Position numbers and translations under genes: made by a program. Under the pieces are notes generated by a model. It did not search any database, was not told the origin of the DNA, and saw only the letters and a list, made by a program, of their open reading frames with translations. This document shows, piece by piece, positions 1 through 7,234 of a stretch of DNA of 17,389 nt; position 1 is the stretch's first letter, and each line of letters starts with the position of its first letter. Source of the stretch: an uncultured Clostridia bacterium (GTDB lineage Bacteria; Bacillota; Clostridia; Oscillospirales; Acutalibacteraceae); NCBI GenBank assembly GCA_937919155.1, contig CALFPM010000054.1, positions 1 through 17,389 of the forward strand. The letters are read 5' to 3'.

Positions 1-1630
1 CGCGAGGATCCACAGGGGACTTTTTGGTCAGGGGGCTGACCTCAACGGGATACATGGTGATGAAGGTGGGCTGAATCAGCTTCTCCTCCACGCGCTGATC
101 GAAGCAAGCGTACAGCGCATTACCCCAGGTGGGCTCGGCGGCGTCGGACAGCTCCACGCCGATGGCCTTGGCGGCGGCGGGGTTCTTCTCCCGCAGGAGG
201 TTCAGAAGCTCCCAATCCTGCAAGCCGTCGATGGTGTTCAGCCCGCGGGCCGAGAGCATGAGGCTGTTATGCTCGGCATCGGGGTAGACGATGAAGCCGT
301 CACCCTTGAAGCGGGCATCGGGATGGAGGCCGTAGGTGGAAATATCCCAGTAGTTGAAGCCCCAATGGAGGAAGCCCGTGATGCCGTGGGTGAAGCAGGC
401 CCACTTCATGAGGCGGGAGTAGATGGGGGGCAGGTCGATGAACTTGTTCATCCAGCCCATCTCAAAGGGGTAGCAGCAGGAATAGCACCAGACCTGATCG
501 CCTGCGCGCTGCCGCTCCAGATAGTAGTCCTTGCCCTCCTCGTAGACCTCGATGCGGGGGATGTACTGATCCACGTAGCCGCAGAGCTCGCGGGAGACGG
601 TGTGGGTGTCGATGGGCTCGCCGCAGATAATGCCGGGCATACATTCACGGCAGAGATCCTTGGCCCACTTCCAGAACTCGGAGGTGTGGGGCTCGTCCTG
701 GAGGCGCATCTGTAGCATGGGCAGCCAGCCCTTTTCCTCAAAATGCTTGTAGAGACTGCTGTAGAAGGTCTTGGCCCAGGCCTCGCAGGCGGGGGTGAAG
801 ATCTCCAGCCAGAACACCTTGCCGTTTTCGTCGAGGGCCTGCATATATTTGCCGTTGACCGCACCAATGACGGAGCAGATGGAGAGGTAGCGGAAGGAGC
901 CATGCTCCATGAAATGCTCCACGAAGCGGTCAAAGAGACCGAAATCCAGCTCCCACTCGGGGTCGCTGATCCGCTTGGAGCCGCCGTCGGAGAGGAGCGC
1001 CATAACGGGAATGTTCAGACTGTTGACGCGCATGGTCTTCAGCGTCTTGGCGAAGTTGGCCATGAGATCCCACCAGCCCTCGTCGTAGCGGATATGGGTG
1101 TAGAAGGGCTCGCAGGGAGGCTTCTCGCAGGGGCGATCCTTGGGGAAGTTGCTGAAGGGATTGAGGAAATACTCGTGGCCGAAGGCGGAATCCTTGGGGG
1201 CGGGGAGGGTGACGGGGTAGACCGTCAGCTTCCAGTCGATGGAGTAGTCCCCCAGGGAGGTCTTGACGGTGACCGTCACGGTGTGGGTGCCCACGGGGGC
1301 GTCATCTCCCACCGTGAAGGAGAACCACAGGCTTTGGGTGGTGTTCATGGTCACGTGGCAGGTGGTCTTGGTGGACAGGATATCGGGGTAGGGAACGCCG
1401 TCGTTGTAGATCGCGTAGTCGGTGACGTAGGTGGCGGCGGTGATACCTGCGGGGAGGGAACCGACCTCCAGAGCCGTGACCTCAAAGGCGGTATCGGTAT
1501 CCCGCAGACAGACCTGCCCCGACACCACCATATTGCGGGCGGCGTGGAGGGTCAGGGCGGTGGAGTCCTCGGGCCACTTGCGGGTGTGCTTGAAGACTTG
1601 GGCGGAGGCGGGCTTGGACCAGATATACAT
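1..1630 (-). CDS. DUF4091 domain protein, glycoside-hydrolase-like (3' end outside the window)
   Basis: This is an uninterrupted minus-strand frame of 543 codons that leaves the window at position 1, so its C-terminus is missing. I recognise it from its overall pattern as a DUF4091-family protein. It has an N-terminal beta-sandwich-like half (about residues 30-140), then a barrel-like half containing RLQDEPH at 309-315, FLHWGFNYW at 420-428, GDGFIVYP at 443-450 and DGLQDWELL at 468-476. The family is linked to carbohydrate-active enzymes, and the acidic LQDEP motif is the likely active-site strand, but the substrate is unknown. There is no signal peptide, so it is probably cytoplasmic. The ATG at 1628-1630 has a GGAG seven bases upstream and a consensus promoter 44 bases upstream. 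Codons end mostly in G or C, unlike every gene beyond 1,800, so this gene belongs to the chromosome (or contig part) and not to the mobile element. Confidence 0.82.
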   Translation of the reverse strand, partial: MYIWSKPASAQVFKHTRKWPEDSTALTLHAARNMVVSGQVCLRDTDTAFEVTALEVGSLPAGITAATYVTDYAIYNDGVPYPDILSTKTTCHVTMNTTQSLWFSFTVGDDAPVGTHTVTVTVKTSLGDYSIDWKLTVYPVTLPAPKDSAFGHEYFLNPFSNFPKDRPCEKPPCEPFYTHIRYDEGWWDLMANFAKTLKTMRVNSLNIPVMALLSDGGSKRISDPEWELDFGLFDRFVEHFMEHGSFRYLSICSVIGAVNGKYMQALDENGKVFWLEIFTPACEAWAKTFYSSLYKHFEEKGWLPMLQMRLQDEPHTSEFWKWAKDLCRECMPGIICGEPIDTHTVSRELCGYVDQYIPRIEVYEEGKDYYLERQRAGDQVWCYSCCYPFEMGWMNKFIDLPPIYSRLMKWACFTHGITGFLHWGFNYWDISTYGLHPDARFKGDGFIVYPDAEHNSLMLSARGLNTIDGLQDWELLNLLREKNPAAAKAIGVELSDAAEPTWGNALYACFDQRVEEKLIQPTFITMYPVEVSPLTKKSPVDPR

Positions 1631-1673
1631 AGGGGATCTCCTTTCGGGGATGATATAACTTGATTGTGGTTTA

Positions 1674-1702
1674 ATTATACAAGATTGGAAGGGAAGTGTC
1701 AA
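1674..1702 (-). promoter_or_regulatory. Consensus sigma70-type promoter of the DUF4091 gene
   Basis: On the minus strand TTGACA (1697-1702) is followed by exactly 17 bases and then TATAAT (1674-1679). Both hexamers match the sigma70/sigmaA consensus fully. The promoter lies in the gap between the two composition domains and points to the DUF4091 start at 1630. This implies a leader of roughly 35-40 bases. Confidence 0.85.
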
Positions 1703-1772
1703 GGGTTGGGGGTGTATAAAAAACGGGGCGATTTTTGGGTATTATGTCAATATACGAAACGGAGACGAGAAA

Positions 1773-1793
1773 GCCCCGCGCGGAGCGCGGGGC
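1773..1793 (-). terminator. GC-rich hairpin just after the DUF4942 methyltransferase gene
   Basis: GCCCCGCG (1773-1780) and CGCGGGGC (1786-1793) form a perfect 8-bp stem with a 5-base loop. The stem starts five bases after the stop codon of the methyltransferase gene, and the minus strand continues with TTTCTC, a weak U-tract. It is placed to end transcription from the mobile element before the DUF4091 promoter. Its GC-richness matches the chromosome-like side, so it may originally have served a different gene. Terminator function is inferred. Confidence 0.6.
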
Positions 1794-1798
1794 GGGGG

Positions 1799-3517
1799 TT
1801 ATGCGAAGCATTCGGCGTATTTGGGGTTCTTGCGCAGTTCGTCAACAAAATTTTGCGGGAACATAATGAATCTATCTTTTAAATCAAATGTTCTTTGTTC
1901 TTTTGCTTCTTCTTTTGAGTTTATCCATTTATTAATTCTTGCCATTTCAACATTCAATTTCTGCATGAATTCCTTGCAGAATTTTATATGTCTGTTTCCG
2001 TTTTTGTAAAGTTTTAGGTTGCAGAAAAGCTCACCCTTTCGTGTATAAATATCACGGTTCTGCCAGTCTGAAAGCTCTATATCATCATATTTTCCAGGTA
2101 TGTTCAAATCAAGCGGAAATCCTAAATTTTCAGCAATTACACTCATATCATAAAGAAAATCAAGGCAGGAACCTGAAAGCCGGCATTTATACCAGTCCGT
2201 TTCAAAATTATGCCAGTCTGAAACGATAATTCTGTAATCAAGCATAATGTTTGAAAGCATTTTTATTGCTTTATCTGTTCTGAACCTTCCGTATTCAAAA
2301 CACTGCTCTTTCAAGTATTTCCAGTCTGAATCATTCCACCTTTTATTAGATTTATAACGGTGAATGTTTTCAGGTTTAGCAAGATCAAAGAAAAATTCTG
2401 TTATCTGCTGGTCGAAAAGTGTATTTGAATGTCTGATTATCCACATAGTAAGCTGAAATATATTTTCAAGCGTAAAGTCTATTGCAGTATTATCGTTTAA
2501 ACGGTTTGTTACATTCTGACGGCCCTTAGTTGTAAGGCGGCTTGTAATTTTATCATAACGCTTGAAAAGCATATCCCAATAAAGATGTTTCAGGCCCTGA
2601 AGCCGTTCTTTGAGTGATTTTTTTAGCATAGGAACATCAACTTTTAATTCTTCAAAGATTTCAGCGTCAAGTTTTTCTAAAGCTCTGTAATTATTATAGA
2701 GCTTTTCCATATCATCATTATAGAATTTTACAAGCATTTCAGCAGTATCACCCCTTTCGATGATTTCCTGCCTGTGTTTATGGTTTTTCTCCCATTCGCT
2801 TTCATGTTCCTTTATTTTTTCGGCATTGAGTGAAAACGTATTATCAAACCAGGTATCAAACGGATCAGTTACGTTTCTGTCGTATCTTGAGCCGTTTATA
2901 AATTCTGCGTCAGGTCTTATTCCGATAACTTCAACGTTTGCACGTGCTTTTCGTTCTGCGTTCTGAAAATCAAAGAATCCGATTGAATCAAAAGTATATT
3001 TTCTTTTTTCAAGTGCAAGTTTTATTCTTTCAGAATTTCGCCAGCGTTCAGGAATTACAAGAACTATTTTTTTTGAGTTTCCTTCAAGAATAATCTTTTC
3101 AGCCCATTCTTCAAATTCTGAATAAGGCGGATTGCAGAAAATGCAGTCTACTTTTTTATCAATAAGAGTATTTGTTCTGAAATCTGAACCTAAAAGAATT
3201 ACATCTTCCGGCAACTGTTCTGCAAGAATATAAGACTTTTCTATTCCGTATTTTTTATAATGCTGATGTAATTTTGAAAAGTGTTTTTTATGTTTGTAAT
3301 CATCGTTATAGAAGAAATCTGTTTTATCTAACTTCTCGAAAAAAGCACCATTTCCGCAGCCTATATCAAGAACGGAATAAACGTCTGTTCCGTGTTCAGA
3401 AATCCATTCAGCGGCTTTGTTTACTATTTCTTGTGTTGACGGATAAAATTCCGTTTCTTCTGACTGCTCATGCTGACTGCTTACAAGTTGAGCAATTGAT
3501 TTTCTTTCGTTGGTCAA
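1799..3517 (-). CDS. DUF4942-type SAM-dependent DNA adenine methyltransferase
   Basis: This 572-aa protein has an N-terminal class I methyltransferase domain. VLDIGCGNG at 49-57 is the SAM-binding motif I, and NPPY at 130-133 is the catalytic motif IV typical of N6-adenine DNA methyltransferases. EFYPSTQEIV near 23-32 is the usual lead-in of this group. The long C-terminal half (about 240-450, with the stretch ending in LTMWIIRHSN) fits the DUF4942 region found in phage and plasmid methyltransferases. It probably modifies element DNA against host restriction. I use the TTG start at 3515-3517 because AAAGGAG sits six bases upstream and no ATG is better placed. The gene has its own promoter and 5' hairpin. 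The last 14 codons (1802-1843) use mostly G/C third positions, unlike the rest, so the C-terminal tail may come from the neighbouring GC-rich DNA. Confidence 0.8.
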   Translation of the reverse strand: MTNERKSIAQLVSSQHEQSEETEFYPSTQEIVNKAAEWISEHGTDVYSVLDIGCGNGAFFEKLDKTDFFYNDDYKHKKHFSKLHQHYKKYGIEKSYILAEQLPEDVILLGSDFRTNTLIDKKVDCIFCNPPYSEFEEWAEKIILEGNSKKIVLVIPERWRNSERIKLALEKRKYTFDSIGFFDFQNAERKARANVEVIGIRPDAEFINGSRYDRNVTDPFDTWFDNTFSLNAEKIKEHESEWEKNHKHRQEIIERGDTAEMLVKFYNDDMEKLYNNYRALEKLDAEIFEELKVDVPMLKKSLKERLQGLKHLYWDMLFKRYDKITSRLTTKGRQNVTNRLNDNTAIDFTLENIFQLTMWIIRHSNTLFDQQITEFFFDLAKPENIHRYKSNKRWNDSDWKYLKEQCFEYGRFRTDKAIKMLSNIMLDYRIIVSDWHNFETDWYKCRLSGSCLDFLYDMSVIAENLGFPLDLNIPGKYDDIELSDWQNRDIYTRKGELFCNLKLYKNGNRHIKFCKEFMQKLNVEMARINKWINSKEEAKEQRTFDLKDRFIMFPQNFVDELRKNPKYAECFA

Positions 3518-3523
3518 GTTCTA

Positions 3524-3547
3524 CTCCTTTGCAGTTGTCGTTCCTGC
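3524..3547 (-). promoter_or_regulatory. 5' leader hairpin with ACGACA loop abutting the Shine-Dalgarno (DUF4942 gene)
   Basis: On the minus strand GCAG (3544-3547) pairs with CTGC (3531-3534) around the 9-base loop GAACGACAA. The Shine-Dalgarno AAAGGAG (3524-3530) begins at the next base. Given the promoter position, the mRNA should start within a few bases of this stem. It is one of four hairpins here with the same loop core and unrelated stems. Confidence 0.6.
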
Positions 3548-3555
3548 GTATTTTC

Positions 3556-3584
3556 ATTATTGCACAATCTTGTTATGTTGTCAA
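3556..3584 (-). promoter_or_regulatory. Promoter of the DUF4942 methyltransferase gene
   Basis: TTGACA (3579-3584), a 17-base spacer and AATAAT (3556-3561) read towards the TTG start at 3517. The upstream extension AAAAGTTA directly before TTGACA is identical to that of two other promoters in the element (near 15,870 and 17,225). Confidence 0.75.
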
Positions 3585-3600
3585 TAACTTTTTACTAAGA

Positions 3601-4434
3601 TTATTTACACTTTTCTAACTCTGCATTACTGAACAGGCTTAATTTTTCAGCACGCTTTTCTTCGCGCTCTGCCTTTGTAAACATATCCTCTTGAATTAAA
3701 GGAAAAAGTTTTTCGTAAAAGCCATCAACAAATTCTTTTTTCAACTCAAATCCGTATGCTCTTCTTCCAATGTTTCCGGCTGCTAAAAGCGTTGTGCCAC
3801 TCCCAGCGCAACAATCAATTACAACATCATCAACATCAGTATATAAACTAATTAAATGCTCCAGAAGCGGAACCGGCTTTTGTGTCGGGTGTACTTTGGG
3901 AGTTGACCTATCATCAATCCAAGGCTGACATAAGAATTCCATTTTTCCGTTGTTTCTGAATTTTGGCAATTTATCGCGATAAAATAAAACTGCCGTTTCA
4001 AAGTTCCCTACAGCCCTCATATTTGCTTTAAGAACCTGAGCTGAATAATTTTTATAGAAAATAAAAACCTGTGAATTCGGGAATCCATATTCTTTTGCAT
4101 AATGTTTTAATTCTTCAATCTGCTCAAAGGCACAAAATAAAATCATACAGCCGGCAGAATTCCTGTCCTTAGGTTCTTTTTTCAGAAGATTAGAACAGAA
4201 GTGGAAAAACTCTGGAATTCTAAATCCGGCTTTAGAATCAGTGTCAAAGAATTCTTTCTTTGCATATTTACTTTCGCCATTAGTATTATCCCCCCCCTCA
4301 TACCACATAGGATTAGAACCGTATGCATTTGTTCCAAGTTGATAAGGAATATCAGTCAAAATTAACTGAGCTTTCGGGATTTCTTTATTTTTCCAGTTTT
4401 GAAAACTGTCTCTAAACATTTTAATACGTTCCAT
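3601..4434 (-). CDS. DNA N4/N6 methyltransferase (beta-type order) with G8 tract
   Basis: The 277-aa protein carries TDIPY at 27-31 (catalytic motif IV in a D-I-P-Y form), HPTQKP at 182-187 and CAGSGTTLLAA at 209-219 (SAM-binding motif I). Motif IV comes before motif I, the order of beta-type DNA methyltransferases acting on exocyclic amino groups of adenine or cytosine. No partner restriction enzyme lies nearby, so it is probably an orphan phage methyltransferase that protects or marks DNA. It is the last gene of the long operon. Its ATG overlaps the stop of the YkgJ-like gene by one base (TAATG), with AGGAG nine bases upstream. A run of eight G on the coding strand at codons 46-49 makes the frame prone to slippage. 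The target sequence cannot be read from the protein. Confidence 0.82.
   Translation of the reverse strand: MERIKMFRDSFQNWKNKEIPKAQLILTDIPYQLGTNAYGSNPMWYEGGDNTNGESKYAKKEFFDTDSKAGFRIPEFFHFCSNLLKKEPKDRNSAGCMILFCAFEQIEELKHYAKEYGFPNSQVFIFYKNYSAQVLKANMRAVGNFETAVLFYRDKLPKFRNNGKMEFLCQPWIDDRSTPKVHPTQKPVPLLEHLISLYTDVDDVVIDCCAGSGTTLLAAGNIGRRAYGFELKKEFVDGFYEKLFPLIQEDMFTKAEREEKRAEKLSLFSNAELEKCK
4290..4297 (-). repeat. G8 homopolymer tract inside the methyltransferase gene
   Basis: Eight consecutive C on the plus strand are eight G in the coding strand, within the codons for E46-G47-G48-D49. I noticed no other G or C run of this length in the AT-rich part. As written the frame is open. One extra G would give an immediate TAA, and one missing G would give a stop about 36 codons later. 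Confidence 0.85.
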
Positions 4435-4811
4435 TAAAATATACTCCTCATATTTACAGTATGAAATCTGTTATCATAATTATATTTTTCTTTTGTTTCG
4501 TCTATCAATTTCTGTGGCTTGTCGCATTTGAAATCGCGGCAAATAGTTGGCCGGACTTCATAAATATTACATTTCTTTTCATTGTTGTTTCTGAACGGAC
4601 AAGTCAAATCTAAATCGACGTTAGAGTTTTTTACAGGCTTGATATGTTTTCGCTTTACATAACGCTTTATTGCTTTTATTTCCTCTTTCGTAACAGGAAG
4701 CAGAGCAGTACAGCAGTTTCCACAGGAAACACATTTCCCGTCTTTCGTGAAGTTATAAACACCGTGTTTTACATCATTCCAGAATTCTTTAAGAGTTGTT
4801 GTTTTTGGCAT
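4434..4811 (-). CDS. YkgJ-like cysteine-cluster (Zn/Fe-chelating) protein
   Basis: This 125-aa protein has the YkgJ-type cysteine pattern: CVSCGNCC at 27-34 (C27, C30, C33, C34), then C71, C81, and RPTICRDFKC at 87-96 (C91, C96). The family is thought to bind zinc or an iron-sulfur cluster, and no reaction is established for it. It has no membrane segment, so it is probably cytoplasmic. The ATG has GGGAG seven bases upstream. The gene overlaps the end of the HNH gene by 23 bases and the start of the methyltransferase by one base, so the three are co-transcribed and probably co-translated. That placement suggests a link with DNA modification, but this is only context. Confidence 0.75.
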   Translation of the reverse strand: MPKTTTLKEFWNDVKHGVYNFTKDGKCVSCGNCCTALLPVTKEEIKAIKRYVKRKHIKPVKNSNVDLDLTCPFRNNNEKKCNIYEVRPTICRDFKCDKPQKLIDETKEKYNYDNRFHTVNMRSIF

Positions 4812-5592
4812 TTTTCATCTCCCTTGTAAGCTCGCTTGTTTTATGTTTCAGCTTTGCAATTAACAGCCCTTTTTCAGTAAGTTCAGCATTGTCAAAACGC
4901 AGGCCCTTGCTATTCATAATTACGTGTTCTGCCTTTGTTACTAACATAAGGTTCGATATATCAATATTGTCCTTATTGTTATCCTTAAATACAATGATAC
5001 ATCCGTCCGGAATTTTTCCATTATGTTTTTCCCATTCCATAATGTGTTTGAATTTCCATTTATTCGTTTCTGCAATTTTTATTTTATGATAACCTTCTTT
5101 ATCTACAACTTCCGTTCCGATTTCCTTATGACTCGAAGGAACCTGCCCTTTTTTAAACCATGTTTTTTCAGTTCCTGGAAAATGTAAACCTTTTTTTCCT
5201 TTAAGCCACGGAACATGACCTTTCTGGAATTGTCCTTTGATTCCTGAAATCAAATTATGATTTTTTCTGAATGCCTTTATTTGATTTATTTTATAATCAG
5301 TTTTGAATTCAGCATTTACAAGTTCCATTATTTCAATCGCAGTTTTTCCGTAATTATTTGCAATTATAAAATCAGTAATTTCTTTAGGGAAAACTTTACT
5401 TTCACCCTTTGGAGATTTATAGTGCTGCAGGCCGTTTTTAAGATTGTGATTTTTCATGTAACTTTTGACTTTTTGATAAGTTATTTTCGTGTTAAAACGG
5501 CGGTTGAATTCTTCAACAATTTCTACTCCAGAATGCCCCGGAACGAATTTTTCAAAGAATTTCCGCTGTTCATCCGTGTAAACTCTTTTCAT
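4789..5592 (-). CDS. HNH homing-type endonuclease with two N-terminal helix-turn-helix repeats
   Basis: The 267-aa protein starts with two related helical modules, about 8-52 and 70-115. Both end in a KNHNL-type motif (NHNLKNG at 48-54, NHNLISG at 111-117) and look like DNA-binding helix-turn-helix repeats. A linker rich in G, K and W follows (GHVPWLKGKKG, 125-135). The C-terminal part (about 160-220) has the HNH_3-like pattern: GYHKIKI, then H183, WEKHNGKIP, the acidic VFKDNNKDN and NLMLVT. Free-standing genes like this are common in phages and act as homing or nicking enzymes. The ATG overlaps the upstream stop (ATGA), with AGGAG seven bases ahead. No intron or split target gene is visible around it. 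Confidence 0.8.
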   Translation of the reverse strand: MKRVYTDEQRKFFEKFVPGHSGVEIVEEFNRRFNTKITYQKVKSYMKNHNLKNGLQHYKSPKGESKVFPKEITDFIIANNYGKTAIEIMELVNAEFKTDYKINQIKAFRKNHNLISGIKGQFQKGHVPWLKGKKGLHFPGTEKTWFKKGQVPSSHKEIGTEVVDKEGYHKIKIAETNKWKFKHIMEWEKHNGKIPDGCIIVFKDNNKDNIDISNLMLVTKAEHVIMNSKGLRFDNAELTEKGLLIAKLKHKTSELTREMKNAKNNNS

Positions 5593-5885
5593 TTTGCTGC
5601 TCCTAAAAGTTTCATTTTTGCCTTTTCTTTTTCAAGTTCAGCATTTTTTGAATCTTTAGTTGCAATTAAGGAAGGCATATCCTGATTCATAAGTCCGCAT
5701 TGTTTAGCGGTCTTAATTGCGGAAATCTGGATGCTTGCAACTTTAAGAATCTGAGAAGAAATCGAAGTCATGGCTTTAGTTTTCTTAATTTCTTTCTCAA
5801 GTTCTTCGTTACTTAATTCGCCGTTGTTTAAAAGTTCAAGCTGTGCAAATAAATGATTGTTTAAGTCTGAAAGATTATTCTGCAT
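5589..5885 (-). CDS. Small helical phage protein of unknown function
   Basis: I cannot name this 98-aa protein. It is predicted to be mostly helical: an acidic, leucine-rich N-terminal helix (LNNHLFAQLELL, ELSNEELEKEIKK), a middle segment (TSISSQILKVASIQISAIKTA) and a basic, charged C-terminal helix. The ATG at 5883-5885 has AGGAG ahead of it, and the stop overlaps the start of the HNH gene, so it is translationally coupled to it. Short proteins of this type occur next to SSB and HNH genes in phage early operons. A structural or adaptor role is possible but not shown. Confidence 0.65.
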   Translation of the reverse strand: MQNNLSDLNNHLFAQLELLNNGELSNEELEKEIKKTKAMTSISSQILKVASIQISAIKTAKQCGLMNQDMPSLIATKDSKNAELEKEKAKMKLLGAAK

Positions 5886-5908
5886 ATTTTTCTACTCCTG
5901 TTTTACTA

Positions 5909-5926
5909 AAGTTCCGTCGAAAACTT
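5909..5926 (-). other. Intercistronic hairpin before the 98-aa gene
   Basis: AAGTT and AACTT form a 5-bp stem with an 8-base loop (TTCGACGG on the minus strand) in the 58-base gap between SSB and the 98-aa gene. It lies 10 bases upstream of AGGAG. A TATTAT (5930-5935 region) precedes it, but no -35 box was found. Weak evidence, listed because similar hairpins occur at other junctions. Confidence 0.3.
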
Positions 5927-5943
5927 CTAATAATATTCTTACG

Positions 5944-6384
5944 CTAGAAGGGAAGATCTTCCGGGAAATCTCCTTCCTCACCGCTATAACCATTATTTTC
6001 TACAGGTTTGAAAGTCGGCGCACCTGAGCTTTGTCCGCCATCAGATTTTCCGCCCAAAAGCTGCACGTTATCAGCAACAATTGAAACTTTAGAAAATTTC
6101 TGTCCTTCTTTTTCCCATCGATATTGCTTCAAGTGCCCTTCGACACAAATCTGCTTTCCTTTTGTAAGATATGGTTTAAGATTTTCTGCGGTTTTTCCCC
6201 AGATGGTGAGGTTAAAATAGTTAACCTCTTCAATCCACTGGTCGCCCTGCTTTTTAGAACGGTTTACAGCAATAGAAACATTTGCTCTTGCCTGTCCGTT
6301 TCCTACATAACCAAAACTTCTTTCATCAGAACCAAGATCCTGTGTAAGTCTTCCAATTAAAACAACATGATTCAAATCTGTCAT
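5944..6384 (-). CDS. ssb: Single-stranded DNA-binding protein
   Basis: This is a 146-aa SSB with one OB fold. LNHVVLIGRLTQD opens it, NVSIAVNR, VNYFNLTIWGKTAENL and KGKQICVEGHLK follow, and YRWEKEGQ and VSIVADNVQLLGG close the fold at about residue 112. A flexible G/S/P-rich linker leads to the acidic tip DFPEDLPF, the docking tail that SSBs use to recruit replication and repair proteins. It would coat single-stranded DNA during element replication and SbcDC-linked recombination. I start it at 6384 because GGAGG (6391-6395) lies six bases ahead of that ATG. Two earlier in-frame ATGs are poorly placed, one of them touching the Shine-Dalgarno itself. It is shorter than chromosomal SSBs, as phage versions often are. 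Confidence 0.93.
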   Translation of the reverse strand: MTDLNHVVLIGRLTQDLGSDERSFGYVGNGQARANVSIAVNRSKKQGDQWIEEVNYFNLTIWGKTAENLKPYLTKGKQICVEGHLKQYRWEKEGQKFSKVSIVADNVQLLGGKSDGGQSSGAPTFKPVENNGYSGEEGDFPEDLPF

Positions 6385-6397
6385 TTTCATCCTCCTT

Positions 6398-7207
6398 TTA
6401 TTTCTTAAAAACCTCATTCAGTGTTTTTTTTGTATTTAATCTATTTTGAATAGTATGATATGCAATTCCTGTAATATCAGACCACTCCGACATTGTTTTC
6501 TTTTGACCGTTGTACTCAATATATCTATTTGTACTTCGATTATTCGATTGTTCTTTATTTGTAGACCATTTGCAATTTGCAGGTTCGTAATTTCCGTTTA
6601 CATCAATTCTATCTATCGTTAAATTGTCTGCATACCCATTTTCAATAGCCCATTTTTTGAAGTTTATATAACCGTTTTCTTTATCAAGCCATTCTTCACA
6701 AATACAGATTCCTCTTGCACCATATCTATAATATCTATTGTTTTTAGGATTATAACATCTTGCTTTCATATCTTGTAAAATCATAAATAATCTTGATTTT
6801 GTATCCCCGTGCTTAGTATGTGCTTCTTTTGCCCTTTCACGTTGATAACATCCACAACTCTGTGTATGTCCATATTTTAAATTTTCTGATGTTATAATAA
6901 TTGTATTTCCACAATCACATTTACATTCCCACGCTATCCTTCCATTTTTCCTTTCACTTTCCTTAATTATTGTTAATTTACCAAATTTCATTCCAGTCAA
7001 ATCTTTATGGTGTTCTTTTGTTCTTTCGCAACCACAACTCTTAGTTTTAGAATCTAATATATGGTCACATCCAATCCATTTTTGTTCCCCACAATCACAC
7101 TTGCAGAGATAATATCCACGTCTACCTCGTTTTTCTAAATCAAGAATGAGTAGTTTATTAAACTTTTGCCCTATATGTTTTTTATATGGAATTCTTGCCT
7201 TTGGCAT
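6398..7207 (-). CDS. Homing-endonuclease-like protein with two zinc-binding repeats
   Basis: The 269-aa protein has two tandem N-terminal modules, about 11-64 and 70-124. Each runs G-x-K-F-x-K-L, then CKCDCG, and ends in SCGC (C35/C37/C39 with C58/C60, and C95/C97/C99 with C118/C120), so each probably binds zinc. The central block SRLFMILQDMKARCYNP, YRYGARGICIC and LTIDRIDVNGNYEPANCKW (138-214) is widespread in phage-encoded proteins thought to be HNH/AP2-like homing endonucleases. The end (EYNGQKKTMSEWSDITGI, 231-248) looks like a small NUMOD-type DNA-binding helix-turn-helix. It sits between ssb and dnaC and appears more AT-rich than either, which fits insertion of a selfish gene into a replication operon. 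The catalytic assignment is tentative. Confidence 0.65.
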   Translation of the reverse strand: MPKARIPYKKHIGQKFNKLLILDLEKRGRRGYYLCKCDCGEQKWIGCDHILDSKTKSCGCERTKEHHKDLTGMKFGKLTIIKESERKNGRIAWECKCDCGNTIIITSENLKYGHTQSCGCYQRERAKEAHTKHGDTKSRLFMILQDMKARCYNPKNNRYYRYGARGICICEEWLDKENGYINFKKWAIENGYADNLTIDRIDVNGNYEPANCKWSTNKEQSNNRSTNRYIEYNGQKKTMSEWSDITGIAYHTIQNRLNTKKTLNEVFKK

Positions 7208-7234
7208 ATTTCTTTTTACTCCTTTAGTTTTATT

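Noticed and set aside
743..1663. A 306-codon open frame on the plus strand, and a smaller one at 269-715
   Set aside because: They are antisense shadows of the GC-rich DUF4091 gene. The translations are low-complexity (G, V, E, A rich) with no family pattern, while the minus-strand frame has clear motifs, a promoter and a ribosome site.
5950..5961. 12-base palindrome GGAAGATCTTCC
   Set aside because: It lies in the codons for the SSB acidic tail and is explained by coding; no second copy was seen.
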